Shown: positions 1 to 8,748, numbered from the stretch's first letter. The stretch is DNA of 64,000 bases from Acetobacter conturbans (GCF_011516755.1 NZ_WOSY01000006.1:62001-126000); one strand, 5' to 3'. Translations and numbers: made by a program. The notes: a model not told the origin generated them from the letters alone.

Positions 1-81
1 TTTTCGAGAGGACAGGGGAGAGGGACAGCCATCCCGGTTTTGCCTGTCCACTCAGTTCTCTTCCATTGCAGGCAGTTTTCC

Positions 82-1167
82 ATGTCACAGGTCTTGCAGT
101 CCGCTTACGCATCTCCCGTTGCCCGCTGCATTACCATGCAGAAAAACGAGCGGACGTTGCTGGAGCCTTGGTTGCTGCATCATGCTTCCCTTTTCGGGTT
201 TTCTGCTCTGACGGTCATTGACAATGGCTCCGATGATCCTGTCGTGCGCAATATCCTCCGTCGCTACGAAAAGCGTGGTGTAACGGTCATATGGGATCGC
301 ACCTCAAGGGATGACTTTATTCATAAGGGAGACGTGATTGCGGACGTGATCCGCAGGTGGGATCGGGAAGGCGGATATGACTTTGCTTTCCCGCTCGATT
401 GCGACGAATTCATCGTGGCTCTCACCGATCATCTGGCGTGGGATCAGCGAACTGTGCTGTCAGCACTCGAGACAATGTCGGGGAGGCAGGCGACTTTCAT
501 AAATGACCGCATCCTGCTGAACGTGCCTTCCCGACCGGGTTATTTCCTGCCGCAGATCGTGACGCGTCCCGTTCTGGCAGCCGGTTCCATTGTTTCGCTG
601 GACCACGGCTTTCATTCTGCCAGGACCATTTATCCTTATCACTGGGTGCAGGCGCCGCTTGCCTGTCTGCATCTCCATAATCGTCCACACTTCAGTGATA
701 TTCAGGCCGCAGCCCTTGAAAAGCTACGTCATCTCATCGGTGATGCCGATCCGGCCACTGTCACCCCCACATTGGAGGGACAGCATCTCTATTCCTACTT
801 TCAATCAACGGAAGAAGAGTTCGTCCAGCAGTATCGCGATCACGCGGATGTCTATGTTCCGGGTATTCGGGAACATTTCGAACGCCTCGGCGTGGACTGG
901 CGATTGCTGCTTGGAGAAGGCGGCGTTCAGCTTCCGTTGCGACCGCCTGCCGGTTATCTCGTTCATTCTTCAGCAGATTGCGAAAGCGTCCATCGTTTCG
1001 AGCAATTCGATGCGGCATTTTACGCGCATGCGAACCCGGACGTTGCAACCGACAATTTTTACGGCCGATGGCCGTTGGTGCATTACGTCATGAACGGATG
1101 GAAGGAGGGGCGTTTGCCAAATGCCGTGTCTGCTGAACCCATCATCCTGAAACAGGCCGAGGCATAA
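82..1167 (+). CDS. Glycosyltransferase family 2 protein (Glyco_tranf_2_4-like)
   Basis: Predicted glycosyltransferase that would move a sugar from a nucleotide donor onto a surface polysaccharide or another acceptor. The N-terminus has the pattern of this GT2 subgroup: a TMQKNE segment near residue 18, 'NGSDD' after the second beta strand, and an acidic metal/nucleotide site LDCDEF with Asp106 and Asp108. The ATG at 82 is preferred over an in-frame TTG at 40 because the homology-like pattern begins right after it and AGGCAG lies upstream. About 361 residues, no signal peptide or membrane helix, so probably cytoplasmic. The C-terminal third (after about residue 300) looks like a separate small domain. 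No other polysaccharide genes are in view, so the acceptor is unknown. Confidence 0.8.
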   Translation: MSQVLQSAYASPVARCITMQKNERTLLEPWLLHHASLFGFSALTVIDNGSDDPVVRNILRRYEKRGVTVIWDRTSRDDFIHKGDVIADVIRRWDREGGYDFAFPLDCDEFIVALTDHLAWDQRTVLSALETMSGRQATFINDRILLNVPSRPGYFLPQIVTRPVLAAGSIVSLDHGFHSARTIYPYHWVQAPLACLHLHNRPHFSDIQAAALEKLRHLIGDADPATVTPTLEGQHLYSYFQSTEEEFVQQYRDHADVYVPGIREHFERLGVDWRLLLGEGGVQLPLRPPAGYLVHSSADCESVHRFEQFDAAFYAHANPDVATDNFYGRWPLVHYVMNGWKEGRLPNAVSAEPIILKQAEA

Positions 1168-1417
1168 GAACCGCAATCACAAAGTAAGGAGTGGAGATTC
1201 ATCCTTTTGGATGCTCTGCTCTCTTGGTATTTTCATGAAGAACAAGCTTTACCGGCCAGTGATGAGCAGAAGTAAAGCTTTACAATCACGTGTTTGCACT
1301 GGTCATCTCTTCAAGTGTCTACCAGATGCCACATGAAAACCTGCACCCCCAGCATGAGCTTCGCACAGGAAGAATCCTTCAATCGCGAAGCTCATGCTGG
1401 GGGTGTTGAAGGCGATG
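1168..1417. other. Intergenic region with palindromes
   Basis: No gene is seen between the glycosyltransferase and the convergent DUF4167 gene. The stretch contains a 12-bp perfect palindrome GTAAAGCTTTAC (1272-1283) and, next to the DUF4167 stop, the long hairpin listed separately. Confidence 0.6.
1344..1405 (-). terminator. 21-bp perfect inverted repeat after the DUF4167 gene
   Basis: Arms 1344-1364 and 1385-1405 are perfect reverse complements (21 bp, CACCCCCAGC... at the outer left), separated by a 20-nt loop that itself contains AGGA-agaa-TCCT. The hairpin starts 12 nt beyond the DUF4167 stop on the minus strand and only a short T-run (TTTT) follows. It most likely ends or stabilises the DUF4167 transcript. 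The arm length is unusual for an ordinary terminator. Confidence 0.65.
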
Positions 1418-1864
1418 CTAAAGAGAAGCTTCTTCAGCCTCGGCAGTATTGTCGGGCTGGCCGTTGTTGTTGCCACCTTCCTCTTCCGAAGGTGCTTCGG
1501 CGTCCTGCTGCTGCTGCTGGTAAGGGGTGCGTGGCCGGGCAGTGCGTTCCTGACGCTCTTGCTGCGCCTGCTGCGCCGCCTGATTCATAGCATTCAGAAT
1601 CCGGAAGTAATGTTCGGCGTGCTGGAAATATGCCTCTGCCGTGACGCGGTCACCACTGCTGGTCGCATCTCGTCCAAGCTGGAGATATTTCTCAAAAAGC
1701 TGCTGTGCCGTTCCGCGCACCCGCACTTCCGGTCCATTGCTGTCGAACACATGATTGCGGTTTAGCGGGATTTGACCATTAAAGCTGCGTCCGCTGCTGC
1801 TACCGCTGCTACTTCCGCTTCCGCTTGGACGATTATGACGGCTGCGCATGCGTTTTATATTCAT
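1418..1864 (-). CDS. DUF4167 domain-containing protein
   Basis: Small alphaproteobacterial protein of unknown molecular role (148 aa). It shows the family layout: a short basic start (KRMRSRHNR), a Ser/Gly-rich linker, then the conserved core around residues 35-95 with 'NGPEVRVRGTAQ', 'EKYLQLGRDA', 'SGDRVTAEAYFQHAEHYFRI'. The C-terminal 50 residues are a low-complexity Gln/Glu/Asn tail (QQQQQ), probably disordered. The basic N-terminus plus acidic tail suggests nucleic-acid or ribosome association, but that is inference. The start ATG overlaps the stop of an upstream 72-codon ORF (ATGA) that I do not believe is a gene. Confidence 0.9.
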   Translation of the reverse strand: MNIKRMRSRHNRPSGSGSSSGSSSGRSFNGQIPLNRNHVFDSNGPEVRVRGTAQQLFEKYLQLGRDATSSGDRVTAEAYFQHAEHYFRILNAMNQAAQQAQQERQERTARPRTPYQQQQQDAEAPSEEEGGNNNGQPDNTAEAEEASL

Positions 1865-2207
1865 GGCGTTACCACGAGACCTTCTTGCGTTTTGATCAGT
1901 TTGTTCCTTGAACGGCTGGTAGCAGCTTGAATCACGCCTCGATCAAGGAGTTTCAGGCTGCTCGCTTCGTAACCAAGATTACTCGGTTGTCGGAAGGCAA
2001 GAAAGTCACCTGCTACGCAGGAACGTTCGTATGGCTGCCCTCGCCAACGCTCCGTCAAGCCCGGTGGCACTTTGATCACAGGATTTGAGCAGATGCAAGA
2101 GCTAACTTACGCCGGACGGGGTCAAAGTGGGTTTGGTGGCAGGGTTGCGGCGCTTCGGGAACAGCATCGCTTGTCGGATGCGATGACGCAATGTCCGTTA
2201 CCAGCTT
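1865..2207. other. Stretch without a recognisable gene
   Basis: About 340 bases with no convincing coding region in any frame. Short ORFs on both strands have arbitrary composition. Gene remnants are possible (see the small ORF at 2208), but nothing was identified. Confidence 0.5.
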
Positions 2208-2354
2208 ATGATGGGCAACATTGCGCCAGCCGTGCTTCCGGTCACACTGACAATTCCGCTGCCAGCAGGAATTGAGGTGCGTCTGGAAAGAGGGGTGGCG
2301 ACATTTCTGGACTACAGAGCCGAGTTTGGTGCGGGAAAAACCGGAGAGACATGA
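2208..2354 (+). CDS. Possible small protein or 3' remnant of a gene (48 aa)
   Basis: A short ORF opening with ATGATG and encoding a product with regular amphipathic composition ('VTLTIPLPAGIEVRLERG', '...DYRAEFGAG'). It ends three bases before the ATG of the next small gene, as in a co-translated pair. It is too short for the usual gene-size cut-off. A different frame just upstream (about 2093-2190) also looks protein-like (RVAALREQHRLSDAMTQ), so this may be the distal half of a frameshifted gene. No family recognised. Confidence 0.35.
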   Translation: MMGNIAPAVLPVTLTIPLPAGIEVRLERGVATFLDYRAEFGAGKTGET

Positions 2355-2357
2355 CGG

Positions 2358-2579
2358 ATGGGGCATAATTACGCAAAACCAGCCACTCCGGCGCAGCGTC
2401 TTGAGCGTGTGCTGGGAAGAGTGCCGGAAGACTGGGAAGTGCAGATTGAACGCGGGGCCGGTAGTTGGCGCGCTCTGGTTCGACCTGCTGGTACCGAGGG
2501 GACCTGGAGCGAAACGTCGATGACGATGGTGGAGGCGCTGGAAAGCGCATGGCGCCTGAATCGACCGCCATCGTCCTGA
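2358..2579 (+). CDS. Small hypothetical protein (73 aa)
   Basis: Short protein with balanced composition and a compact fold-like pattern: 'QRLERVLGRVPEDWEVQIERG', 'WRALVRPAG', 'MVEALESAWR'. It converges with the TauE/SafE gene, 11 bp between the stops, and starts four bases after the preceding small ORF. Not recognised as a named family. The helix-strand-strand-helix pattern suggests a small alpha/beta domain. The regular composition supports it being real. Confidence 0.55.
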   Translation: MGHNYAKPATPAQRLERVLGRVPEDWEVQIERGAGSWRALVRPAGTEGTWSETSMTMVEALESAWRLNRPPSS

Positions 2580-2590
2580 CGTTTCAGGTG

Positions 2591-3373
2591 TCAGAACGCC
2601 TGGATGCTCCGCCAGATGACATAAAACGCCACGACAAATATGATTCCGGCAAAGATTGTCGTGAGTTGTCCGTTCTTACCGCCGACGATGCGACTGGCGC
2701 GGCTTCCTCCCCACACGCCGAGAAGTCCGCCAACAATGAACAGCGCCGCGAGATTCCAGTCGATATAGCCTGAGAGCATGTAGCTCAGTGCGGTGCTGAC
2801 ACCGAATGCGGCGACGGCAACGAGCGATGTGCCGACCGCATTCAGGATCGGCATATGGGTGGACGCCATCAGGCCGGGGACGATCAGGAAACCGCCGCCA
2901 ATCCCGAAGAACCCCGATAAAAGGCCAGTGCCGCCCCCGAAGAGGGCCACCTTGCCGACATTTTCCCGATTACAGCTGGCGCCCTCGCATCCCACATTGT
3001 GCCGCCCGCGCAACATGAGAATGCCGACGACGATCATGAGGAGTGCGAACAGGATGAGCAGTTTCTGCCCGTCCATGGCCTTGCCCAGACGCGCCCCGAG
3101 GAAAGCGCCCGCAATGCCGCAGGAGGCGAACACCCCCGCGCATCTCCATTTGACCGTTCCCTGCCGGGCATGCTGCGCCAGCCCCATGAGGGCGTTGGCG
3201 GCGACCGCAAGCGCACTGGTGCCAATCGCCACGTGTGGGTCACGCACACCAACGACATAGACCATCAGCGGGACGGCAAGGATCGACCCGCCACCGCCAA
3301 TGAGGCCCAGTGTGAAGCCGACGAGCACGCCGGATAGCAACTCCAGCGCTACATGCGCGGCATCGATCGGCAT
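2591..3373 (-). CDS. TauE/SafE family sulfite (TSUP) exporter
   Basis: Inner-membrane permease of about 260 aa, usual TSUP length, exporting sulfur oxyanions or organosulfonates. Two internally related halves of about four helices each are visible. Each half carries the Gly-rich signature: 'GFTLGLIGGGGSILAVPL' near residue 20 and 'GLLSGFFGIGGGFLIVPGL' near residue 155. The gene begins one base after the stop of the DUF442-SQR gene, so it is the last gene of the sulfide-oxidation operon and probably removes sulfite formed by the persulfide dioxygenase. Substrate assignment comes from context. Confidence 0.9.
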   Translation of the reverse strand: MPIDAAHVALELLSGVLVGFTLGLIGGGGSILAVPLMVYVVGVRDPHVAIGTSALAVAANALMGLAQHARQGTVKWRCAGVFASCGIAGAFLGARLGKAMDGQKLLILFALLMIVVGILMLRGRHNVGCEGASCNRENVGKVALFGGGTGLLSGFFGIGGGFLIVPGLMASTHMPILNAVGTSLVAVAAFGVSTALSYMLSGYIDWNLAALFIVGGLLGVWGGSRASRIVGGKNGQLTTIFAGIIFVVAFYVIWRSIQAF

Positions 3374-3374
3374 G

Positions 3375-5057
3375 TCAGCCTCGGGAGATTTTGGTCGGCT
3401 GGACCATGACTTCGCGGCCTTTCAGCATCTCCCAGTAGAGAAGCGGCATGACGTCCTTTTTCAGATACCACGCCAGACGCGAAGGATGAGTGCCATCGAG
3501 TAGCCATTTCGGCAGGGTCGGCAGCAGTTTTCCGCCGTAGCCGAATTCCGCCAGAACGATCTTGCCGTTTTCCACCGTCAGAGGGCAGCCGCCATAACCA
3601 TCATAGGTCGCGACTGGCGGCTTTCCATCCAGCGCGGCAATGGCGTTCAGCGCGACAACGGGAGCCTGCTTGCGAACTGCAGCCGCCGTCTTGGCGTTGC
3701 CTGTCCCTGCGCTGTCGCCGATCGCGAAGATGGTGGGATAGCTTTTGTGACGCAATGTTCCGGGATCGACTGCGACAAAACCGGAATCATCGCTCAGGCC
3801 GCTTTCCCGGATGAAGGACGGAGCGATTTGCGGCGGCACGACGTGCAGCATGTCAAAAGGACGCTCGACCTGCTCGATGCCAGCCTCGGTCTTGCGCTCG
3901 AATGTCGCCACCTTGCGGGTGCCATTGACGGCTGTGAGGCGCGATGAGAACTCCAGACCAATCCCATAAGTCCGGACATATTCCATTAGCGCCGGAACGA
4001 ACTCAGGCACGCCGAACAGCACGCCACCGGCATTGTCGAATTCCACATTGATCTGGTTCAGGATGCCTTTCCTGCGCCATGCGTCGCACGCCAGATACAT
4101 GGCTTTCTGAGGTGCACCCGCACATTTGATGGGCATGGGCGGCTGCGTGAAAATGGCGTTGCCGCCTTTCATCGACTGCACCAGCTCCCATGTGTAGGGC
4201 GCGAGATCGTAGCGATAGTTGGAGGTCACTCCGTTGCGGCCAAGCGTCTCGGAAAGTCCGTCGATGCCCGCCCAGTTCAGCGTGATGCCAGCGGCAACGA
4301 TTAAAATCTCGTAGAACAGGGTGGTGCCGTCCGACAGCAGAACCTGCCGGTCATCCGGAAAGACACGCTCGACCCGTGCTTTTACCCAGTCCGCGTCCTT
4401 TGGCATGACCGAGGCTTCGGCGCGGCGCGTCTGGGCTGAACGAAAAATGCCACCCCCGACCAGTGTCCAGCCAGGCTGATAAAAATGCTCTTCTGATGGC
4501 TCTACCACAGCAACAGACGTGCGCGGGCGGCGGCGCAGCATTCCGGAGGCTGCCGCCAGTCCGCCCGCACCACCGCCAATGACGACCACATCGAAGCGAC
4601 GCATGCTGCTTCCTGCCGCAGGAGCCCGGGTGGCCGAAGCATGTTGCTGATGCGTGGTGAGTGGAGAAAAATCCAGGCCTGCCTGACGGCCTGCCGCAAG
4701 GATCTGATCGGCGGCCAAAGAGTCTGCCATGGCAAGGGCCCAAAGCTGCCCGGCCCGGTTGCCGCTGCGACAATAGCCGAGCACAGGGCCGTCCACGCCT
4801 TTCAGTGTGACCCGCGCCCGGTCGATATCCGTTGATTCTGGAAGTGTGCCGGTCCTTACGGGGATCATTTCGAAAGTCAGGCCAGCCTCGACTGCAGCCA
4901 GTTCGAGGGCGGCTGCGGTCGGTTGCCCGGTTTCTTCCGCATCAGGCCGTGCGCAGATGATGCCACGAAATCCCTGCCGCCCGGCTTCGGCGATGTCCTC
5001 CACCGAAAGCTGGGAGGTCACGGCGAATGAGTTCGTAAGGTAACGCGGTGTCATCAT
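3375..5057 (-). CDS. DUF442 (rhodanese/phosphatase-like) - sulfide:quinone oxidoreductase fusion
   Basis: Two-domain enzyme of 560 aa. Residues 1-110 are a DUF442/TIGR01244-type domain with the active loop CRSGNR (Cys96), which has the rhodanese CRxGxR form. From about residue 155 comes a flavoprotein with a GGGAGG dinucleotide fold ('VVVIGGGAGGLAAA') resembling type II (SQOR-like) sulfide:quinone oxidoreductases, including the KCAGAPQK motif with one redox cysteine. Sulfide would be oxidised to a persulfide with electrons passed to quinone. Unusually, the second conserved cysteine of SQOR (GDC) reads GDS here ('IGDSAG'), so the disulfide mechanism may differ. It lies 41 bp after the MBL gene and 1 bp before TauE/SafE. 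Confidence 0.88.
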   Translation of the reverse strand: MMTPRYLTNSFAVTSQLSVEDIAEAGRQGFRGIICARPDAEETGQPTAAALELAAVEAGLTFEMIPVRTGTLPESTDIDRARVTLKGVDGPVLGYCRSGNRAGQLWALAMADSLAADQILAAGRQAGLDFSPLTTHQQHASATRAPAAGSSMRRFDVVVIGGGAGGLAAASGMLRRRPRTSVAVVEPSEEHFYQPGWTLVGGGIFRSAQTRRAEASVMPKDADWVKARVERVFPDDRQVLLSDGTTLFYEILIVAAGITLNWAGIDGLSETLGRNGVTSNYRYDLAPYTWELVQSMKGGNAIFTQPPMPIKCAGAPQKAMYLACDAWRRKGILNQINVEFDNAGGVLFGVPEFVPALMEYVRTYGIGLEFSSRLTAVNGTRKVATFERKTEAGIEQVERPFDMLHVVPPQIAPSFIRESGLSDDSGFVAVDPGTLRHKSYPTIFAIGDSAGTGNAKTAAAVRKQAPVVALNAIAALDGKPPVATYDGYGGCPLTVENGKIVLAEFGYGGKLLPTLPKWLLDGTHPSRLAWYLKKDVMPLLYWEMLKGREVMVQPTKISRG

Positions 5058-5098
5058 GGAGGCTTCCTGAGTCTGAAAAAATATTATGGATCAATAAA

Positions 5099-6025
5099 TT
5101 AAAGGCGATTTACCGGGATTTTTATATAACTGACGCCATTGTCTTCGGGTTCCGGCATATGTCCAGCCCGTATGTTGATCTGGACTGACGGCATGATCAG
5201 GTTTGGCAGGCCGAGCGTCTTGTCCCGGTTTGTCCGCATGGCGACAAACTCATCTTCCGGGACGCCTTCATGCACATGGATATTACCGCTGCGTTCGGCT
5301 GCGACTGTTGTCTCCCATGCGAACTGGTCACGTCCGGGCGCTTTGTAATCGTGGCAGAGAAAAAGACGTGTTTCCGGGGGAAGTGAAAGCAGCCGCCGGA
5401 TCGAGTGGTAGAGCTGGCGGGCGTCTCCTCCCGGAAAATCGGCGCGGGCAGTGCCATAGTCAGGCATGAAAAGCGTATCGCCGATAAAGGCCGCATCTCC
5501 GATGATATACGCCATATCTGCGGGGGTATGCCCGGGAACGGACAATGCTATCGCGGGCAGGGAGCCGACCGTGAACGTTTCTCCGTCATGGAAAAGCTGG
5601 TCGAACTGCGAACCGTCGCGCGCGAAGGCTGTGCCTGCATTGAAAATCTTGCCGAACACGTCCTGCACGCGCCGGATATCAGCGCCAATCGCCAATTTGC
5701 CGCCGATCTGCTCCTGTAGCCAGGGAGCGGCGGACAGGTGATCCGCGTGGGCATGCGTTTCAAGTTGCCAGCCTACCTCCAGCTTTTCCTGTCTTACATA
5801 ATCCACCACGGCCTGCGCCGAGCTGTTACGGGTGCGACCGGAGGCGGCTTCGTAATTCAGGACGCTGTCGATGACGGCCGCCTTGCGGGTCGTCGGGTCA
5901 TACGCCACGTGCGTCGCGGTGAAAGTTTCCTCATCGAAAAAAGTCCGGACAACGGGACGGAGCGCACTGTCCCGGCGGGCTTTCTCAATCTGAGCCGTGG
6001 CAGCGGCAAGAGCAGTATCTGACAT
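5099..6025 (-). CDS. MBL-fold persulfide dioxygenase-like hydrolase (ETHE1/Blh type)
   Basis: Metallo-beta-lactamase-fold protein of 308 aa from the ATG at 6025 (313 aa if the in-frame ATG at 6040 is used). The metal motif is THAHADHL (His91, His93, Asp95, His96 from 6025), followed by 'GHTPADMAY', 'GDTLFMPDYGTAR' and 'FLCHDY', the pattern of ETHE1-like persulfide dioxygenases. These oxidise glutathione persulfide to sulfite with one Fe. Being first in an operon with SQR and a sulfite exporter supports sulfide detoxification. A BigR/SqrR-type repressor gene, often adjacent, is not present here. Confidence 0.9.
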   Translation of the reverse strand: MSDTALAAATAQIEKARRDSALRPVVRTFFDEETFTATHVAYDPTTRKAAVIDSVLNYEAASGRTRNSSAQAVVDYVRQEKLEVGWQLETHAHADHLSAAPWLQEQIGGKLAIGADIRRVQDVFGKIFNAGTAFARDGSQFDQLFHDGETFTVGSLPAIALSVPGHTPADMAYIIGDAAFIGDTLFMPDYGTARADFPGGDARQLYHSIRRLLSLPPETRLFLCHDYKAPGRDQFAWETTVAAERSGNIHVHEGVPEDEFVAMRTNRDKTLGLPNLIMPSVQINIRAGHMPEPEDNGVSYIKIPVNRL

Positions 6026-6453
6026 GATTTTATCTTTCATAGTTTATGAAAGTTATTATGTAATGGATAGGAGTTGCGGCCGCAGGGAGTCAAGGAGAAA
6101 GTGGCGATGGGAAAGGGCGGGTGAGGCATGAATGGTAATTGTTTTAAGGAAATTAGCCAATACAGGCAAAAAATTACCTGATGCTTGGAGCGCGTGTATA
6201 GGCGCTCTTGTGAATGGTATAATTTAACTTTTAATGAAAATTATATCGATTTCCATTCGCATGCTTTGGAAGCGTGTTTTTGAATAAGGTGGAGGTGGAG
6301 TTTTTTACTACGGTTTTCAGCTTTTATTCGTGAGGCATTCTCTGTGTTTCCTTTGCAACAGAGTCACGGAAGATTGCTGAAAGAATAAGCCGGTATGTTG
6401 GATTTGTTTGGAAACCATTGTACGCGCTGAAGTCTCGAGGCGAGAAAGTGGTA
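6026..6453. other. AT-rich divergent promoter region
   Basis: About 430 bases between the divergently transcribed sulfide operon and the porin gene, with no gene seen and clearly richer in A+T than its surroundings. Promoters for both directions should lie here. Short AT-rich stretches near 6030-6065 (TTTATGAAAG, TTATTATGTAAT) could be an operator for the sulfide operon, but no clear palindrome was found. Confidence 0.5.
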
Positions 6454-8076
6454 ATGAAAAACAAAAAAACAACGCCGCACCTCGACAGCCATGAGTCTGT
6501 CTTGCGTTCATCCCGCAGCCCCCGCTGGCTGTCTTTTTGCCTGCTGGCAGCAGGTATTTTTTACGTATCGTGTTCATCCTCACGAGCGGAGGAGGGGCCT
6601 GCCGTGCAGCCCGTCATCACGCCTGCCGTGCAGCCCGTCATCACGCCTGTCGTGAATGTGGGCGGCGGAAAAGCGAAGGTCGGTCCTTACGATGCGCCCG
6701 CGCACAAGGCGCCTAAAAAAACGCCGATGACGCCAGCCGAGCGGCTGGAGGCCCTGTTTGATACGGAGAGTATTTCGTCTCTCCTGAACAGCAACGAGGA
6801 TGCTTTGCGCGAGCGCGATCTGTCGGCAGGTTACTACGTTCCGGCCCAGACCTTCGGCAATCTTGTTCCGCAATTGCAGCCCGGTCGTAAATGGTTGCAG
6901 GACCGGGGTTTCAGTTTTCAGTTTGCCTATAAGGAGGAATCGCTCGCGAATACGGGTGGCGGTCTGACGAAGGGCATGTCCTATGCTCACGAACTGACCC
7001 TGACGACCCGGTTCGATCTGGGAAAACTTATTGGCTGGAACGGGTGGATGCTGCATGCCGTGATGATGGAGCGTGCAGGCCGCGAGGTCAGCTACGACCA
7101 TGTGGGCGAACACCGCATCCTCCTCTCCGAGGTGTACAGCCTGTCCGGTCACATGGCCGCTCATCTGGCCGACATCTATCTGGAAAAGGCCCTTCTCCAG
7201 AATAAGGTCAACATCAATATCGGTCGCATCACGCTCACGCATACATATGCGACCTCCGTGCTGCTCTGCACCTTCATGATCCAGTGTTCCGCGCCTGTCG
7301 CGCTCAAATCGCAGGCCGGGTGGAGCGTTTATCCGAAGGCGTCATGGGGAGGCACGGTGCGCGTGCGTCCGACACGCGATCTTATTCTCACGACGGGCGT
7401 CTATGCCTCGGGACCTCTCACGTCTAATCCCTCGGGATGGGCGTGGGGCAGCGAACAGCATACAGGCGTCATGCTGCCGATCGAACTGGGGTGGGAGCCG
7501 TTTTTCGGTCGCGAAAAACTGCCGGGTCATTACAAGATCGGGTTTGGTCATGACACGACCCGTTATGATGATATCATAGGCTCAGTGCCCTCCGCCTACC
7601 GCAATGTGGCCTCCGTTCATGAAGATCGTCCTCGTGATACATTCTATTTCGAGGCCGATCAGATGGTTTACCGCAAGGGCGGAGATCATCAGATGGCGGG
7701 CGGATATCTGCTGGCTGGCTACATCCACAATACGCCGAGCGTGTCCATCTGGTCAGATCAGGTCTATTTCGGCGCTTCCCTGCTGGGTATTCTGCCCTAT
7801 CGGCCTTTTGATCGTTTCGGTGTGATGTATTCATACTATCAGATCAGTAACCGCATGACTGAAGGGCAACGCTTAAACCAGATGGCGGGATTGTCCCTCG
7901 GATCGTTCGTCAATGGGCCGCAGACGCACGCCGCGACACTGGAAGCCTATTACGGTATCCCGGTCGTGCCCGGGCTCGTGATCCAGCCGGTCTTTGAATA
8001 CATAATGCGTCCGGGCGAAACTTCGGTAATTCCGAATGCTATTCTGGGTGGCATCAAGGTTCTGGCGGCGCTGTAA
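6454..8076 (+). CDS. Carbohydrate porin, OprB family
   Basis: Predicted outer-membrane beta-barrel of about 540 aa for sugar uptake. The start at 6454 is chosen because GAGAAAG lies just upstream and a signal sequence follows ('LSFCLLAAGIFYVSCSSSRAEE'). A Pro/Val tandem repeat (QPVITPAV twice) then forms a short linker. The body alternates aromatic and polar residues, with OprB-like pieces such as 'GYYVPAQTF', 'WLQDRGFSF', 'NINIGRI' and 'PVVPGLVIQPVFEYIMRPG' near the end. Acetic acid bacteria carry many such porins feeding periplasmic sugar dehydrogenases, so a link with gcd in this window is plausible but not shown. Confidence 0.85.
   Translation: MKNKKTTPHLDSHESVLRSSRSPRWLSFCLLAAGIFYVSCSSSRAEEGPAVQPVITPAVQPVITPVVNVGGGKAKVGPYDAPAHKAPKKTPMTPAERLEALFDTESISSLLNSNEDALRERDLSAGYYVPAQTFGNLVPQLQPGRKWLQDRGFSFQFAYKEESLANTGGGLTKGMSYAHELTLTTRFDLGKLIGWNGWMLHAVMMERAGREVSYDHVGEHRILLSEVYSLSGHMAAHLADIYLEKALLQNKVNINIGRITLTHTYATSVLLCTFMIQCSAPVALKSQAGWSVYPKASWGGTVRVRPTRDLILTTGVYASGPLTSNPSGWAWGSEQHTGVMLPIELGWEPFFGREKLPGHYKIGFGHDTTRYDDIIGSVPSAYRNVASVHEDRPRDTFYFEADQMVYRKGGDHQMAGGYLLAGYIHNTPSVSIWSDQVYFGASLLGILPYRPFDRFGVMYSYYQISNRMTEGQRLNQMAGLSLGSFVNGPQTHAATLEAYYGIPVVPGLVIQPVFEYIMRPGETSVIPNAILGGIKVLAAL
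6601..6648 (+). repeat. 24-bp exact tandem duplication in the porin linker
   Basis: Two consecutive copies of a 24-base unit (GCCGTGCAGCCCGTCATCAC...) encode AVQPVITP-AVQPVITP just after the signal peptide. Copy number could vary between strains without disturbing the frame. Confidence 0.85.
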
Positions 8077-8244
8077 TCGACGTCCCGGCAGACGCCGAAA
8101 TTCCACGCGTCTGCTGGCATGTTTCCCCCTCGCATTCTCTGTCTTCCGACGGATGGGTGCGGGGGCACCGCTGCCTCGCGGTTTGAACTTCAGGGCAACA
8201 CCCGTTACGAACCGACCTTTCTGCTGCGACTGGTTGCTTTTTCT

Positions 8245-8748
8245 ATGGCCCTCCCTCTTTCTGCTCTTGCCTCTGATTCCGCAGGGGATGTCGCTCATCT
8301 GATCGAGACGGCCCTGACCCCGGTTTTCATGTTGTCAGGTGTTGGCACGTTGCTGAACCTGCTGAATACACGCTCCAGCCGTGTCGCCGATCAGATCGAA
8401 AAAGCATCGGATCTGCTGGACTCCGAGCAGGACAAGCATGCTCGCCGTAATCTTTCTCACCATCTCAATCGTCTGGCGCGACGGATGATGGTGCTGGATG
8501 TCGCTATCATGTTCGGCGGACTGGCTGGCGCCATGACCTGCGGAGCGGCGTTTGTTCTTTTTCTGGGCAGCGTTCGCGACGCTTCGATCGCGCTGTGGCT
8601 GGTCCTGCTGTTCGGCGCGGCCCTGCTCAGCACAGTGGCGGCACTGGCCACTTTTCTCTGCGATTGCTTCCTGTCATGGAACAATCTTCGCAGGGACGGT
8701 CCGTTGCCGAAAAACGTGAAGCAAAGCGTGAACGTGAAAACGAGCTGA
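8245..8748 (+). CDS. DUF2721 domain-containing membrane protein
   Basis: Small inner-membrane protein (about 167 aa) of unknown role. The family pattern is visible: 'LIETALTPVFMLSGVGTLLNLLNTRSSRVADQIE' (helix plus conserved Asn/Arg loop), a charged middle segment, then two hydrophobic helices ('MVLDVAIMFGGLAGAMTCGAAFVLFL', 'ALWLVLLFGAALLSTVAAL'). The ATG at 8245 is preferred over one at 8119, which would add an unrelated 42-residue leader. The stop lies inside the left arm of a hairpin shared with the convergent DUF3465 gene. Confidence 0.85.
   Translation: MALPLSALASDSAGDVAHLIETALTPVFMLSGVGTLLNLLNTRSSRVADQIEKASDLLDSEQDKHARRNLSHHLNRLARRMMVLDVAIMFGGLAGAMTCGAAFVLFLGSVRDASIALWLVLLFGAALLSTVAALATFLCDCFLSWNNLRRDGPLPKNVKQSVNVKTS

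Noticed and set aside
1861-2079. 72-codon minus-strand ORF whose stop overlaps the DUF4167 start (ATGA)
   Set aside because: The sequence shows no family pattern or plausible fold, and the apparent coupling is a single base-level coincidence.
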